Below, piece after piece: positions 1-8,655 of a stretch of DNA of 9,986 nt. The notes under the pieces are model-generated. The model saw only the letters and a program-made list of their open reading frames with translations, was not told where the DNA came from and did no database searches. Source of the DNA: an uncultured Gemmatimonadaceae bacterium (GTDB lineage Bacteria; Gemmatimonadota; Gemmatimonadetes; Gemmatimonadales; Gemmatimonadaceae); NCBI GenBank assembly GCA_955652635.1, contig CATPBN010000146.1, forward strand, positions 1 to 9,986, in the 5' to 3' direction. The stretch's first letter is position 1. Every line of letters begins with the position of its first letter. Made by a program: the position numbers and the translations under genes.

Positions 1-30
1 GAATCGGAGTCACCGGGGATCAGGGATTTT

Positions 31-1635
31 GTGGAGCAGGCCAAGCTGGCCGAACGCGAGGGCCGTTGGAGCGACGCGGCGGTGAGTTACGAGGCTCTCG
101 TCCGGGATCCCCTCGCCAACGAGCAGACGCGGCTGTCCGCGCTTCGCTGGCTTGGACGCGTATACCTGGAGCAGGGGAACCGCGGCGCCGCAATGGACGT
201 TCTCGAGGCGGCAGTGGCGGCAGCGACCCAAGCCGGGTCGCCATCGAAGATCGCCCAGGCGCTCAACGTCGTCGCCATCGTCCACCAAAGCAGCGGCGAT
301 CTGGATCGGGCTGAGCTGATTTACAGAGAGGCACGCGGTACTGCGGAATCCATCAGGGACTCCGAAGCGATGGCCATGATCGACCAGAATCTCGGCACGG
401 TCGCCAGCATTCGGGGCGACATCCGCGGAGCGCTCGAAGCGTTTCAACGAAGCCTCGCCGGCTACAGAGCTCTTGGCATGCTCGACCACGCTGCCCAAGT
501 GCTCAACAACATCGGCTTGGCGTATACCGACCTCGGTGAGCTAGATGAGGCTGAGGCTGCCTACGCAGCGGCGGCAGAGGCCTTCGGCGAACAGCACGAC
601 CATCCCAACGAGATGAACGTTGCTCTCAACCAGGTTCAGCTCTGCATCGCGACTGGTCGAATCGACGAGGCCCAGGAACGTGTCGAGCCCCTGCTTGCAC
701 TGACGGGCGAAATTGCGCCGTCCTGGCGCGGTGAAGTGTTCCGGCACGTTGGTGTCATCGCCCGTGAGCGCGGGGATTACGTCAAAGCGGCTGAATTCCT
801 CGGCCGCGCCGCCGAATGCGCCGACGAAGGAGAAGACCTGCTGCTCAAGGCCGACGTCGCTGAACAGCTGGCCGAGCTCTATTGGACGCAGAAGCGTCAT
901 CGTGACATGCTTGCCAATCTCAATCAGTCGCACGCGCTGTACTCGCGCCTCAAGGCGCAGCACCGCGTTGCTCAAGTGGAACGGCGAAACGCAGCTCTCG
1001 AGTCTCGCTTTCTGGAGATGGCGCATCACTGGGGAGACTCGATCGAGAGCAAGGACCACTATACCCAGGGCCACTGCGAGCGCGTGGCTTTCTTCGCCTG
1101 TGTCCTGGCCGACAGCATGGGTATGGATTCCCGGTCGCTGTTCTGGTTCAGGCTCGGCGCCCTGCTACACGACATTGGCAAGATCATCGTGCCGACCGAA
1201 GTGTTGAACAAAGCCGGCCCCCTTACGGGAGACGAGTGGGCGATGATGAAGCGTCATCCTGAAGCTGGTCTCGAGCTGGTGGCGGATATCGATTTTCCCG
1301 GGGACGTGCGGGCCGTCATCAGGAATCATCACGAGCGCTGGGATGGCACAGGCTATCCGGACGGTCTCGCGGGTGAGGAAATCCCCTTTTCCGCGCGAAT
1401 TCTGTGCGTGGCGGATGTCTACGACGCGCTCACGACTGCGCGATCGTATCGCGACAGCATGCCGCACGCCCGGGCCGCGCAAGAAATGCGGTCGTCACAC
1501 GGACAATTCGATCCGCAGCTTCTGGAAGCGTTTCTCAGCTGGGCGGAGACTGCGGAAGTTGGGCCGCGGGTCACACCACAGCGCAACGCGCTCTTCACGA
1601 TGGAGCATTTGCCGGGTCATGGGTTAACGGCTTGA
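31..1635 (+). CDS. TPR-repeat HD-GYP domain protein (probable cyclic-dinucleotide phosphodiesterase)
   Basis: Residues about 1-310 are a run of TPR-like helical pairs, for example around 38-65, 114-150, 155-190 and 234-266. A short charged helical linker (about 308-335) leads to a C-terminal HD-GYP domain. Its metal and catalytic signature is complete: H348 in the T-x-GH-x-x-RV segment, H380-D381 in LLHDIGK, H409 in RHP, H433-H434, GYP at 441-443, and D462 in VADVYDALT. By family knowledge, HD-GYP proteins hydrolyse c-di-GMP, and some cleave 3',3'-cGAMP; the TPRs would bind a partner protein. There is no signal peptide or membrane segment, so it should be cytoplasmic. The chosen start is GTG with weak AGGG-type ribosome-site sequence just upstream, but the frame stays open to base 1, so the protein could be longer and carry another N-terminal domain. 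The TGA stop overlaps the next gene's ATG by one base, which suggests translational coupling. Family call is secure; substrate is not known. Confidence 0.9.
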   Translation: MEQAKLAEREGRWSDAAVSYEALVRDPLANEQTRLSALRWLGRVYLEQGNRGAAMDVLEAAVAAATQAGSPSKIAQALNVVAIVHQSSGDLDRAELIYREARGTAESIRDSEAMAMIDQNLGTVASIRGDIRGALEAFQRSLAGYRALGMLDHAAQVLNNIGLAYTDLGELDEAEAAYAAAAEAFGEQHDHPNEMNVALNQVQLCIATGRIDEAQERVEPLLALTGEIAPSWRGEVFRHVGVIARERGDYVKAAEFLGRAAECADEGEDLLLKADVAEQLAELYWTQKRHRDMLANLNQSHALYSRLKAQHRVAQVERRNAALESRFLEMAHHWGDSIESKDHYTQGHCERVAFFACVLADSMGMDSRSLFWFRLGALLHDIGKIIVPTEVLNKAGPLTGDEWAMMKRHPEAGLELVADIDFPGDVRAVIRNHHERWDGTGYPDGLAGEEIPFSARILCVADVYDALTTARSYRDSMPHARAAQEMRSSHGQFDPQLLEAFLSWAETAEVGPRVTPQRNALFTMEHLPGHGLTA

Positions 1636-3272
1636 TGAGCAGGGCTCGTGGTCAAGCGCTCGTGATTCTTTGCACTGTGCTCTTTGGCTGCTCGCGCGAT
1701 ATGGACACGGCGAAGAGCGCAGCCAAAGGGCCCATCGGCGGCACCATCGTAGTGTCCTCGGCCGCGGATGCGGACATTCTTCTACCGCCGCTTACGCTCA
1801 CGCTGCAGGGAAGGCAGGTCGTCGATCAAGTCTTCGACAACCTCGCGGACATCGGTTCTTCGCTCAACACCGTCGGTGACGTCGGGTTCACCCCTCGTTT
1901 GTCCGATTACTGGAAATGGGCTGCCGACTCCATGTCGATCTCATTCCACATCAATTCGCGTGCGCGGTGGCACGACGGGGCTCCCGTCAGCGCCGAGGAC
2001 GTGCGCTACACCTTCCGGCTGGTGAAGGACACGTCCTTCGCGTCTCCGCTTTCCTCGAGTCTGGACAATATCGATTCGGTTTCGGTGGTGGATTCTCTGA
2101 CCGCACGGGTGTGGTTTCACCAGAGGACACCGGATGCATTCTTCAAGGCGGCGAGTCCGGTTGCAATACTGCCGGCGCACCTGCTGGGCAAAATATCCCC
2201 GGCGTTGCTGAGAGAGAGCGCGTTCGCGCGTGCACCGGTGGGCAGCGGAAGGTTCCGCTTCTCAGCCTGGGAGCGCGGCGCCCGTATCGTGCTTCAGGCT
2301 GACAGCGCGAACTATCGAGGGCGGCCCAACCCTGATCGCGTGATCTGGCTCGTGTCAGCAGACTATCAGGCAGCCGCGGTCAGATTCCTCGGCGGCAGCG
2401 CCGATTTTCTCGACGTAGTGAAGCCCGAGTTGGTTTCGCAGGCAAAAGCAAAGGGTGCCGACGTCGTCGTGTCGCCGGGAAGTCTCGACTACGGTTATGT
2501 CGCGTTCAACCTCCGCAATGCCAACAACTCGGGACCGAGCCCGATTTTCAGCGATCGGGAAATGCGCCGGGCTCTTGTTATGGCTGTCGACCGGATGGCA
2601 CTGGTGCGGAGCGTGTTCGATACGCTTGGCCTGGTAGCCCACGGTCCAGCCACCCGGATCCTCGCGACCAGCGACACCACCATAGGACTGCCTTACGATC
2701 CCGAGCAATCGTCCCGCACTCTCGATTCGCTCGGCTGGCGACGTGGCCCCGATGGAATTCGCTCCCGAGGCAGGAAGCAGCTCGCATTTTCGCTCATGGT
2801 GCCCAGCTCCAGCGCGATCCGAATGAAGTTCGCGGTCCTGCTTCAGGAGCAGTGGAGAAAGGCCGGTGCGAACGTTCGCATCGAGCCGCTCGAGGTGAAC
2901 ACCTTCGGCGCGCGGATGGACTCGCGGAAGTTCGAATCGCTGCTCAACGCCTGGCACATCGATCCGACTCCGTCATCGGTGAGAGAAGAGTGGGCGAGCT
3001 CGGAAATCAAAAGAGGCGGTTACAACGCTACTTCCTATCGGAGCACAAGCTTCGACTCCGTGATCGACAGTGCCGTGAAGGAGATGAACCCAACGCGAAG
3101 CGTGGCGCTTTACCGCCGGTCTTATCGCATTCTCACCGATGATGCACCGGCCATGTGGCTCTATGAGCTGCGCAACGCGGAGGGGGTCTCGAAGCGAATC
3201 CACGTACCTGGCATCCGGGCCGACGCTTGGTGGGCTAATATCGCCGACTGGAGCGTCGTCCCTGGGCGCTAG
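1635..3272 (+). CDS. ABC transporter family 5 (peptide/nickel-type) solute-binding lipoprotein
   Basis: This 545-residue protein starts with a lipoprotein signal peptide: basic MSRAR, a hydrophobic core, then the lipobox LFGC with the lipidated cysteine at C19. The mature part follows the SBP_bac_5 (DppA/OppA) plan: RWHDGAPVSAEDVRYTF at about 111-127, APVGSGRFRFSAWERG at about 200-215, and the segment around 306-328 with DREMRRALVMAVDR. Members capture peptides, metal chelates or other small solutes outside the inner membrane and pass them to a permease; the substrate cannot be read from the sequence. The frame is open upstream to 1404, but the ATG at 1635 is chosen because the signal peptide begins exactly there. 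It overlaps the HD-GYP stop by one base (TGATG) and has no clear ribosome site of its own, so coupled translation is likely. No permease or ATPase gene follows; a terminator hairpin does. It is therefore an orphan binding protein that may serve a distant transporter or act as a sensor. Confidence 0.9.
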   Translation: MSRARGQALVILCTVLFGCSRDMDTAKSAAKGPIGGTIVVSSAADADILLPPLTLTLQGRQVVDQVFDNLADIGSSLNTVGDVGFTPRLSDYWKWAADSMSISFHINSRARWHDGAPVSAEDVRYTFRLVKDTSFASPLSSSLDNIDSVSVVDSLTARVWFHQRTPDAFFKAASPVAILPAHLLGKISPALLRESAFARAPVGSGRFRFSAWERGARIVLQADSANYRGRPNPDRVIWLVSADYQAAAVRFLGGSADFLDVVKPELVSQAKAKGADVVVSPGSLDYGYVAFNLRNANNSGPSPIFSDREMRRALVMAVDRMALVRSVFDTLGLVAHGPATRILATSDTTIGLPYDPEQSSRTLDSLGWRRGPDGIRSRGRKQLAFSLMVPSSSAIRMKFAVLLQEQWRKAGANVRIEPLEVNTFGARMDSRKFESLLNAWHIDPTPSSVREEWASSEIKRGGYNATSYRSTSFDSVIDSAVKEMNPTRSVALYRRSYRILTDDAPAMWLYELRNAEGVSKRIHVPGIRADAWWANIADWSVVPGR

Positions 3273-3325
3273 CGCGTAACCGCTGGCCGGTTCGCCGACA
3301 GCCCGCAGCCGGTAGTCTTCAGTAA

Positions 3326-3365
3326 AACAAAGAGGCGCAACTGATGTCAGTCGCGCCTCTTTGTT
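3326..3365. terminator. Long hairpin between convergent genes, probable bidirectional terminator
   Basis: The arms AACAAAGAGGCGC (3326-3338) and GCGCCTCTTTGTT (3353-3365) are perfectly complementary over 13 bp. The loop folds further (ACTGA 3340-3344 with TCAGT 3347-3351). On the - strand the stem runs into TTTTACT, on the + strand into CTTTACG, so the T-tract is better for dnaK transcripts. It begins 54 bases after the lipoprotein stop and its near edge is 14 bases past the dnaK stop, so it probably ends transcription from both sides. Function is inferred from structure and position. Confidence 0.85.
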
Positions 3366-3379
3366 CTTTACGGCGAGTG

Positions 3380-5314
<1,935 letters not shown>

Positions 5315-5322
5315 TATTGGTT

Positions 5323-5327
5323 CTCCT
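5323..5327 (-). promoter_or_regulatory. dnaK ribosome binding site
   Basis: AGGAG on the - strand, with eight bases to the ATG at 5314-5312. It fixes the dnaK start. Four of its bases (GGAG) could alternatively pair with CTCC of the leader hairpin just upstream. Confidence 0.85.
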
Positions 5328-5332
5328 GGCGC

Positions 5333-5349
5333 GGAGCCGGAGCGGCTCC
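5333..5349 (-). promoter_or_regulatory. Hairpin in the dnaK 5' leader
   Basis: A perfect 7-bp inverted repeat, GGAGCCG and CGGCTCC, encloses a 3-base loop and lies five bases upstream of the dnaK ribosome site. The structure is seen directly; any role (leader stability, temperature response, chance in GC-rich DNA) is inference. Confidence 0.4.
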
Positions 5350-5510
5350 TGCATTCCTGAGCATTGTGAGCGGGCGCCTATCCGCGCCGACGAGCACCCA
5401 GTGGCAAGTGCAGGGCCGCTGTTTTCTGCCATATCGGCGCATTGTGGAGGGGTACTGAGTCGAAGCGCCTGCCAATCCATCGGCCCTCATAAGCACATTC
5501 AGCAGCAACG

Positions 5511-6257
5511 ATGATTCCACTAAGCGACGAACTCCCGACTGTCCGCACGCCATGGATGACGTACGCCATCCTGATAGCGATGTTTGCCACCTGGATTTTC
5601 GTCCAGGGGGCTGGGTTCGAGCCGCAGGCGCTAGTCGCCAGCGTTTGCAATCTGGGAATGGTTCCCGGCGAGCTGACACACATGGCGCCCATTGGTGAGG
5701 CTGTTCCGCTCGGGAACGGGATGTCGTGTGTCGTCGACAGTGACCCGATCAACATCCTCACGCCCCTCATTTCGATGTTTCTGCACGGGGGCTGGGGTCA
5801 CATACTGGGCAACGCGCTTTTCTTTTGGGTCTTCGGCAACAACATCGAAGACAGCCTCGGCCATTTCCGCTTTCTCGCGTTCTATCTCGTGTGCGGCCTG
5901 GCCGCAGCGGTGGCGCACATCATTGCCCAGCCCTGGTCGCCGGTGCCGACCGTGGGCGCGTCGGGCGCCATTTCCGGAATTCTGGGAGCCTATCTAGTGC
6001 TCTACCCGAGAGTCCGAGTGCGAATGCTCTTTTTCTTCATCATTTTCTTCAAGGTAATTCCGATTCCCGCGTGGATGGTTCTCATCTGGTGGTTCTTCTG
6101 GCAGCTCGTGGCCGCGCTGCCAGAACTGAAGAATGGCGCGGACCTTACCGGCGGTGTCGCGGTGTGGGCGCACGTGGGCGGCTTTCTCACAGGGTTTCTG
6201 CTGGTGAAAGTTTTCGAGAACCGGCATTTGGTAGTGCGAAGGACCCCTGCGGCGTAG
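5511..6257 (+). CDS. Rhomboid family intramembrane serine protease
   Basis: This 248-residue polytopic membrane protein has the rhomboid active-site set. The catalytic serine is S151 in VGASGAISG (148-156) and its histidine partner is H221 in WAHVGG (219-224). The upstream segment HGGWGHILGN (92-101) supplies H92, H97 and N101 of the conserved oxyanion region. Hydrophobic segments are seen at about 16-33, 95-112, 118-139, 148-166, 170-200 and 214-234, fitting a six-helix bacterial core. Rhomboids cleave transmembrane segments of other proteins within the membrane; the substrate here is unknown. The first loop (about 36-82) holds two cysteines, C46 and C73, which could form a disulfide if exported. 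The ATG at 5511 gives a sensible N-terminus, but no strong ribosome site precedes it. It lies 56 bases before the DUF47-PiT pair on the same strand and may be cotranscribed with it. Family call is firm. Confidence 0.95.
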   Translation: MIPLSDELPTVRTPWMTYAILIAMFATWIFVQGAGFEPQALVASVCNLGMVPGELTHMAPIGEAVPLGNGMSCVVDSDPINILTPLISMFLHGGWGHILGNALFFWVFGNNIEDSLGHFRFLAFYLVCGLAAAVAHIIAQPWSPVPTVGASGAISGILGAYLVLYPRVRVRMLFFFIIFFKVIPIPAWMVLIWWFFWQLVAALPELKNGADLTGGVAVWAHVGGFLTGFLLVKVFENRHLVVRRTPAA

Positions 6258-6301
6258 ATTCTTGCCTCCGAAGACTCGTTGCGAGGCTTCTCGACTATTC
6301 C

Positions 6302-6305
6302 GGAG
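6302..6305 (+). promoter_or_regulatory. Ribosome binding site that sets the DUF47 TTG start
   Basis: GGAG is followed eight bases later by TTG at 6314. This spacing, together with the homology-consistent N-terminus MRILPRDEKF, decides the start against upstream in-frame codons that would run into the rhomboid gene. Confidence 0.8.
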
Positions 6306-6313
6306 ATTTTCTT

Positions 6314-6925
6314 TTGCGGATCCTGCCGCGCGACGAAAAGTTCTACGAGCTGTTTACGGAGCTGGCGATAAGGCTCACTGCTTCGGCGACTCTTCTTCAT
6401 GAGATGTTCAAGAGCCCTGGTGAGCTACAAGCAAAGGTGTCGACGATCAAGGAGCTGGAGCACGAAGCCGACAATCTCACGCACGACATCATCGACCGCA
6501 TCGACCGCACGTTCGTAACGCCGTTCGACCGCGAGGACATCCACGCGTTGGCATCGGAGCTGGACGATGTGATCGACCTGATCGACGGAACTGCGCGCCG
6601 CGCGACGATATTCCGCATCCAGCAGACGCGGCCAGCCGCAGTCGTACTAGCCGAAGTCCTGGCGCGAGCTGCCGCCTCGGTCGAAGAGGGCGTTCGGGAC
6701 ATGAAGAGCGCGAAGCACGTCTATGCGATCAGCGAGAAGCTCAAGACGCTCGAGGAAGAGGGAGATGCGATTTACCACGAGGCGATGGGCAAGCTGTTCG
6801 CTGAAGGTGGCGACGCTCTCGAAGTGATCAAGTGGAAGGATCTGTACGACAAGATCGAAGACGCGCTGGACCAGTGTGAGGATGTTGGAAACGTGCTCCA
6901 GAGTATCGCGCTCAAGAACGCCTAG
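6314..6925 (+). CDS. DUF47 family PhoU-like protein, phosphate permease accessory/regulator
   Basis: The product is 203 residues from the TTG start, the usual size for DUF47 (YkaA/PhoU-related) proteins, and is almost wholly helical and soluble. It shows the paired acidic helix motifs of the PhoU fold: ELEHEADNLTHDI at 47-59, TPFDREDIHALASELDDVID at 69-88, LEEEGDAIYHEA at 146-157 and a DLYDKIEDALDQCEDV segment near 176-191. DUF47 genes are typically found directly beside PiT phosphate permeases and are thought to control them; that is the arrangement here, with the TAG stop sharing its last base with the GTG start of the PiT gene. In-frame codons continue upstream to 5825, but they overlap the rhomboid gene and encode nothing DUF47-like. 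The exact molecular role of the family is not settled. Confidence 0.93.
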   Translation: MRILPRDEKFYELFTELAIRLTASATLLHEMFKSPGELQAKVSTIKELEHEADNLTHDIIDRIDRTFVTPFDREDIHALASELDDVIDLIDGTARRATIFRIQQTRPAAVVLAEVLARAAASVEEGVRDMKSAKHVYAISEKLKTLEEEGDAIYHEAMGKLFAEGGDALEVIKWKDLYDKIEDALDQCEDVGNVLQSIALKNA

Positions 6926-7956
6926 TGGTTTACTACGTCGCCGCGATCGTATTGATCGCGTTCGTCTTCGACTTCATCAACGGCTTTCACGATTCGGCGA
7001 ACTCCATCGCCACGATCGTGGGAACCCGCGTGCTGAGCCCGCTCGCGGCGGTGATATGGGCCGCGTTCTGGAATTTTGCGGCGGCGTTTACGGCGGGCGA
7101 GCTCGTCGCGAAGGCGATTCAGAAGGGAATCATCCGCACCGACATCGTTACTCCGAGTGTCGTTCTCGCGGGACTCCTGGGCGCGATAGTCTGGAATCTC
7201 ATAACCTGGTTTTACGGCATTCCATCGAGCTCATCACACGCGTTGATCGGAGGATACGCTGGCGCCGGTGTTGCGAAAGCGGGCTGGAGCGCGATCACGT
7301 GGGGCACCAAGTGGATTCAGACGCTGTCGTTCATCGCGATCTCGCCGCTCGTCGGAATGCTCGCGGGTTTCCTTCTCATGGTCGCGGTCTATTGGACCTT
7401 CCAGAGAATGGCGCCCGCGCGAGTGGATCGGTTTTTCAGGGTTGCCCAGATTATGAGCTCGGCGCTCCTGTCCCACGCGCACGGTGCGAATGACGCCCAG
7501 AAGACCATGGGCATCATCGTGGGCTTGCTGGTCTCAGTGAGGGGCCTGATGGCTGCTCAAACCGGATTCTTCCACGTTTTGTACGTGCCTGGCGAAGGCA
7601 TTCCGCTGTGGGTAAAGCTTGCCGCTTACACCGCTATTTCACTCGGGACTTTGTTCGGCGGGTGGAGAATTGTCCACACGATGGGCTCAAGAATCACGCG
7701 TCTTCGCCCGGTAAGTGGCTTCGCTGCCGAGACGGGGGGAGCATTGGCGATCAGCATTGCAACCCACTATGGAATTCCGGTGAGCACCACGCACACGATT
7801 GCAGGCGCGATCATGGGAGCGGGGGCGACGTATCGGTTCTCCGCCGTGCGCTGGGGAATCGCGCGGCGGATCGTCTGGGCGTGGATCATCACCATTCCCG
7901 CTTCCGCGGGACTGGCCGCATTCAGCTACTGGATTCTGTCGCGAGTCAGCGCCTGA
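6925..7956 (+). CDS. PiT family inorganic phosphate permease
   Basis: This 343-residue inner-membrane protein moves inorganic phosphate (probably as a metal-phosphate complex) using the ion gradient, by family knowledge. It shows the two homologous PiT halves. The N-terminal signature is FDFINGFHDSANSIAT (15-30) and its partner is SHAHGANDAQKTMG (183-196). The loop pairs GIPSSSSHAL (98-107) and GIPVSTTHTI (283-292) repeat in the same way. Many hydrophobic helices span the chain. The GTG start overlaps the DUF47 stop (TAGTG), with no separate ribosome site, so its translation is probably coupled to the regulator. Low-affinity phosphate uptake is the likely role; sulfate or other anions are possible in some relatives. 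Its TGA stop lies six bases from the end of the convergent phoU, with no terminator in between. Confidence 0.95.
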   Translation: MVYYVAAIVLIAFVFDFINGFHDSANSIATIVGTRVLSPLAAVIWAAFWNFAAAFTAGELVAKAIQKGIIRTDIVTPSVVLAGLLGAIVWNLITWFYGIPSSSSHALIGGYAGAGVAKAGWSAITWGTKWIQTLSFIAISPLVGMLAGFLLMVAVYWTFQRMAPARVDRFFRVAQIMSSALLSHAHGANDAQKTMGIIVGLLVSVRGLMAAQTGFFHVLYVPGEGIPLWVKLAAYTAISLGTLFGGWRIVHTMGSRITRLRPVSGFAAETGGALAISIATHYGIPVSTTHTIAGAIMGAGATYRFSAVRWGIARRIVWAWIITIPASAGLAAFSYWILSRVSA

Positions 7957-7962
7957 AAACCG

Positions 7963-8655
7963 CTAAACCTCCTGGTGGTGCTTGATCTGCTTTCCCTCGG
8001 CCAGGTAGACAGCGTCTTCGCCGATATTTGTCGCGAGGTCGGCGATCCTCTCGAGGTTCCGACCTGCTAGAAGAAGCTCTAACGATGGTGTGATCGTCTT
8101 CGGATCGGCCAGCATGTGCGTGAGCAGAACCCGAAAGACGGAATCGTGAAGGGAGTCGACTTCATCGTCATCCCGGCAGACTTTCCTCCCGAGCGCCCCG
8201 TCGGCGCGAATGAAAGCGTCGAGCGAATCGCTCAGCATTTTGCGCGCGCGCCGAGCCATGACCTCGATTTCGGGAATGCGGATATTCACCTTTGGGTTGT
8301 CGGCGAGCCTGATCGCGCTCTCGGCGATGTTGACGGCGTGGTCACCGACTCGCTCGAGGTCGTTCGAAACCTTGATGGCTCCGATGATGAATCGGAGGTC
8401 GCGCGCCATCGGCTGCTGCAGGGCCAGCAACTCGACTGCTGCCTGCTCGACCTCCACCTCGAGCCGGTTGAGATCTACGTCGCCCCCTATGACGAGATTT
8501 GCCTTTTCCCGGTCGCGCGATAGGAGTGCCTCGACCGCCAGATCAGTTCGCTCTTCCGCCTTTTGCGACATTGACAGCAGTTGTTCCTTGAGCGATCCAA
8601 GCTGGTCGTGAAAATGGCGGAACCCGGCCGTAGCCGCGGTAGTCGTTTCTGTCAT
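7963..8655 (-). CDS. phoU: Phosphate signalling/transport regulator PhoU
   Basis: This 230-residue, all-helical cytoplasmic protein has the two PhoU three-helix repeats. Their metal-binding motifs are NDLERVGDHAVNIAE at 98-112 and RNLERIADLATNIGED at 199-214. PhoU in known systems links the PstSCAB transporter to the PhoR sensor kinase and limits phosphate uptake when phosphate is plentiful. Gene order fits: it follows two pstB genes, and its ATG overlaps the TGA of the nearer one by four bases (ATGA). A good GGGAGG ribosome site lies five bases before the ATG. It ends only 6 bp from the stop of the PiT gene on the other strand. No phoR or phoB is visible in the window. Length and motifs are ordinary for the family. 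Confidence 0.97.
   Translation of the reverse strand: MTETTTAATAGFRHFHDQLGSLKEQLLSMSQKAEERTDLAVEALLSRDREKANLVIGGDVDLNRLEVEVEQAAVELLALQQPMARDLRFIIGAIKVSNDLERVGDHAVNIAESAIRLADNPKVNIRIPEIEVMARRARKMLSDSLDAFIRADGALGRKVCRDDDEVDSLHDSVFRVLLTHMLADPKTITPSLELLLAGRNLERIADLATNIGEDAVYLAEGKQIKHHQEV

Larger units (their letters stand above)
5315..5510. other. Divergent intergenic region between dnaK and the rhomboid gene
   Basis: This 196-bp stretch must hold the dnaK promoter (- strand) and probably that of the rhomboid gene (+ strand). I found no good match to a sigma-70 or sigma-32 promoter and no proper CIRCE element (TTAGCACTC, 9 bases, GAGTGCTAA). It contains a leader hairpin (5333-5349), a small inverted repeat GGCGC/GCGCC near 5372-5388, and the 8-mer GCATTGTG twice (5361-5368 and 5439-5446). 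No convincing gene lies within it. Confidence 0.5.

Noticed and set aside
1404..1634. Upstream extension of the lipoprotein frame
   Set aside because: It overlaps the HD-GYP domain, is arginine/alanine-rich shadow sequence, and would bury the lipoprotein signal peptide that begins at 1635.
3266..3275. Perfect 10-bp palindrome GCGCTAGCGC over the lipoprotein stop codon
   Set aside because: Short, without a loop or T-tract; likely chance in GC-rich DNA, and a far better terminator lies at 3326-3365.
5391..5414. CIRCE-like inverted repeat (CGAGCACCC ... AAGTGCAGG) upstream of dnaK
   Set aside because: Half sites match the consensus at only about 6 and 5 of 9 positions and the spacer is 6, not 9, so it is not a credible HrcA operator.
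5825..6313. N-terminal extension of the DUF47 frame into the rhomboid gene
   Set aside because: The extension is a shadow of the rhomboid coding sequence; a TTG with a well-placed GGAG at 6302 gives a normal-length DUF47 protein.
6258..6313. Possible small hairpin (GCCTC ... GAGGC) between rhomboid and DUF47 genes
   Set aside because: Only a 5-bp stem with a long loop and no T-tract, too weak to call a terminator.
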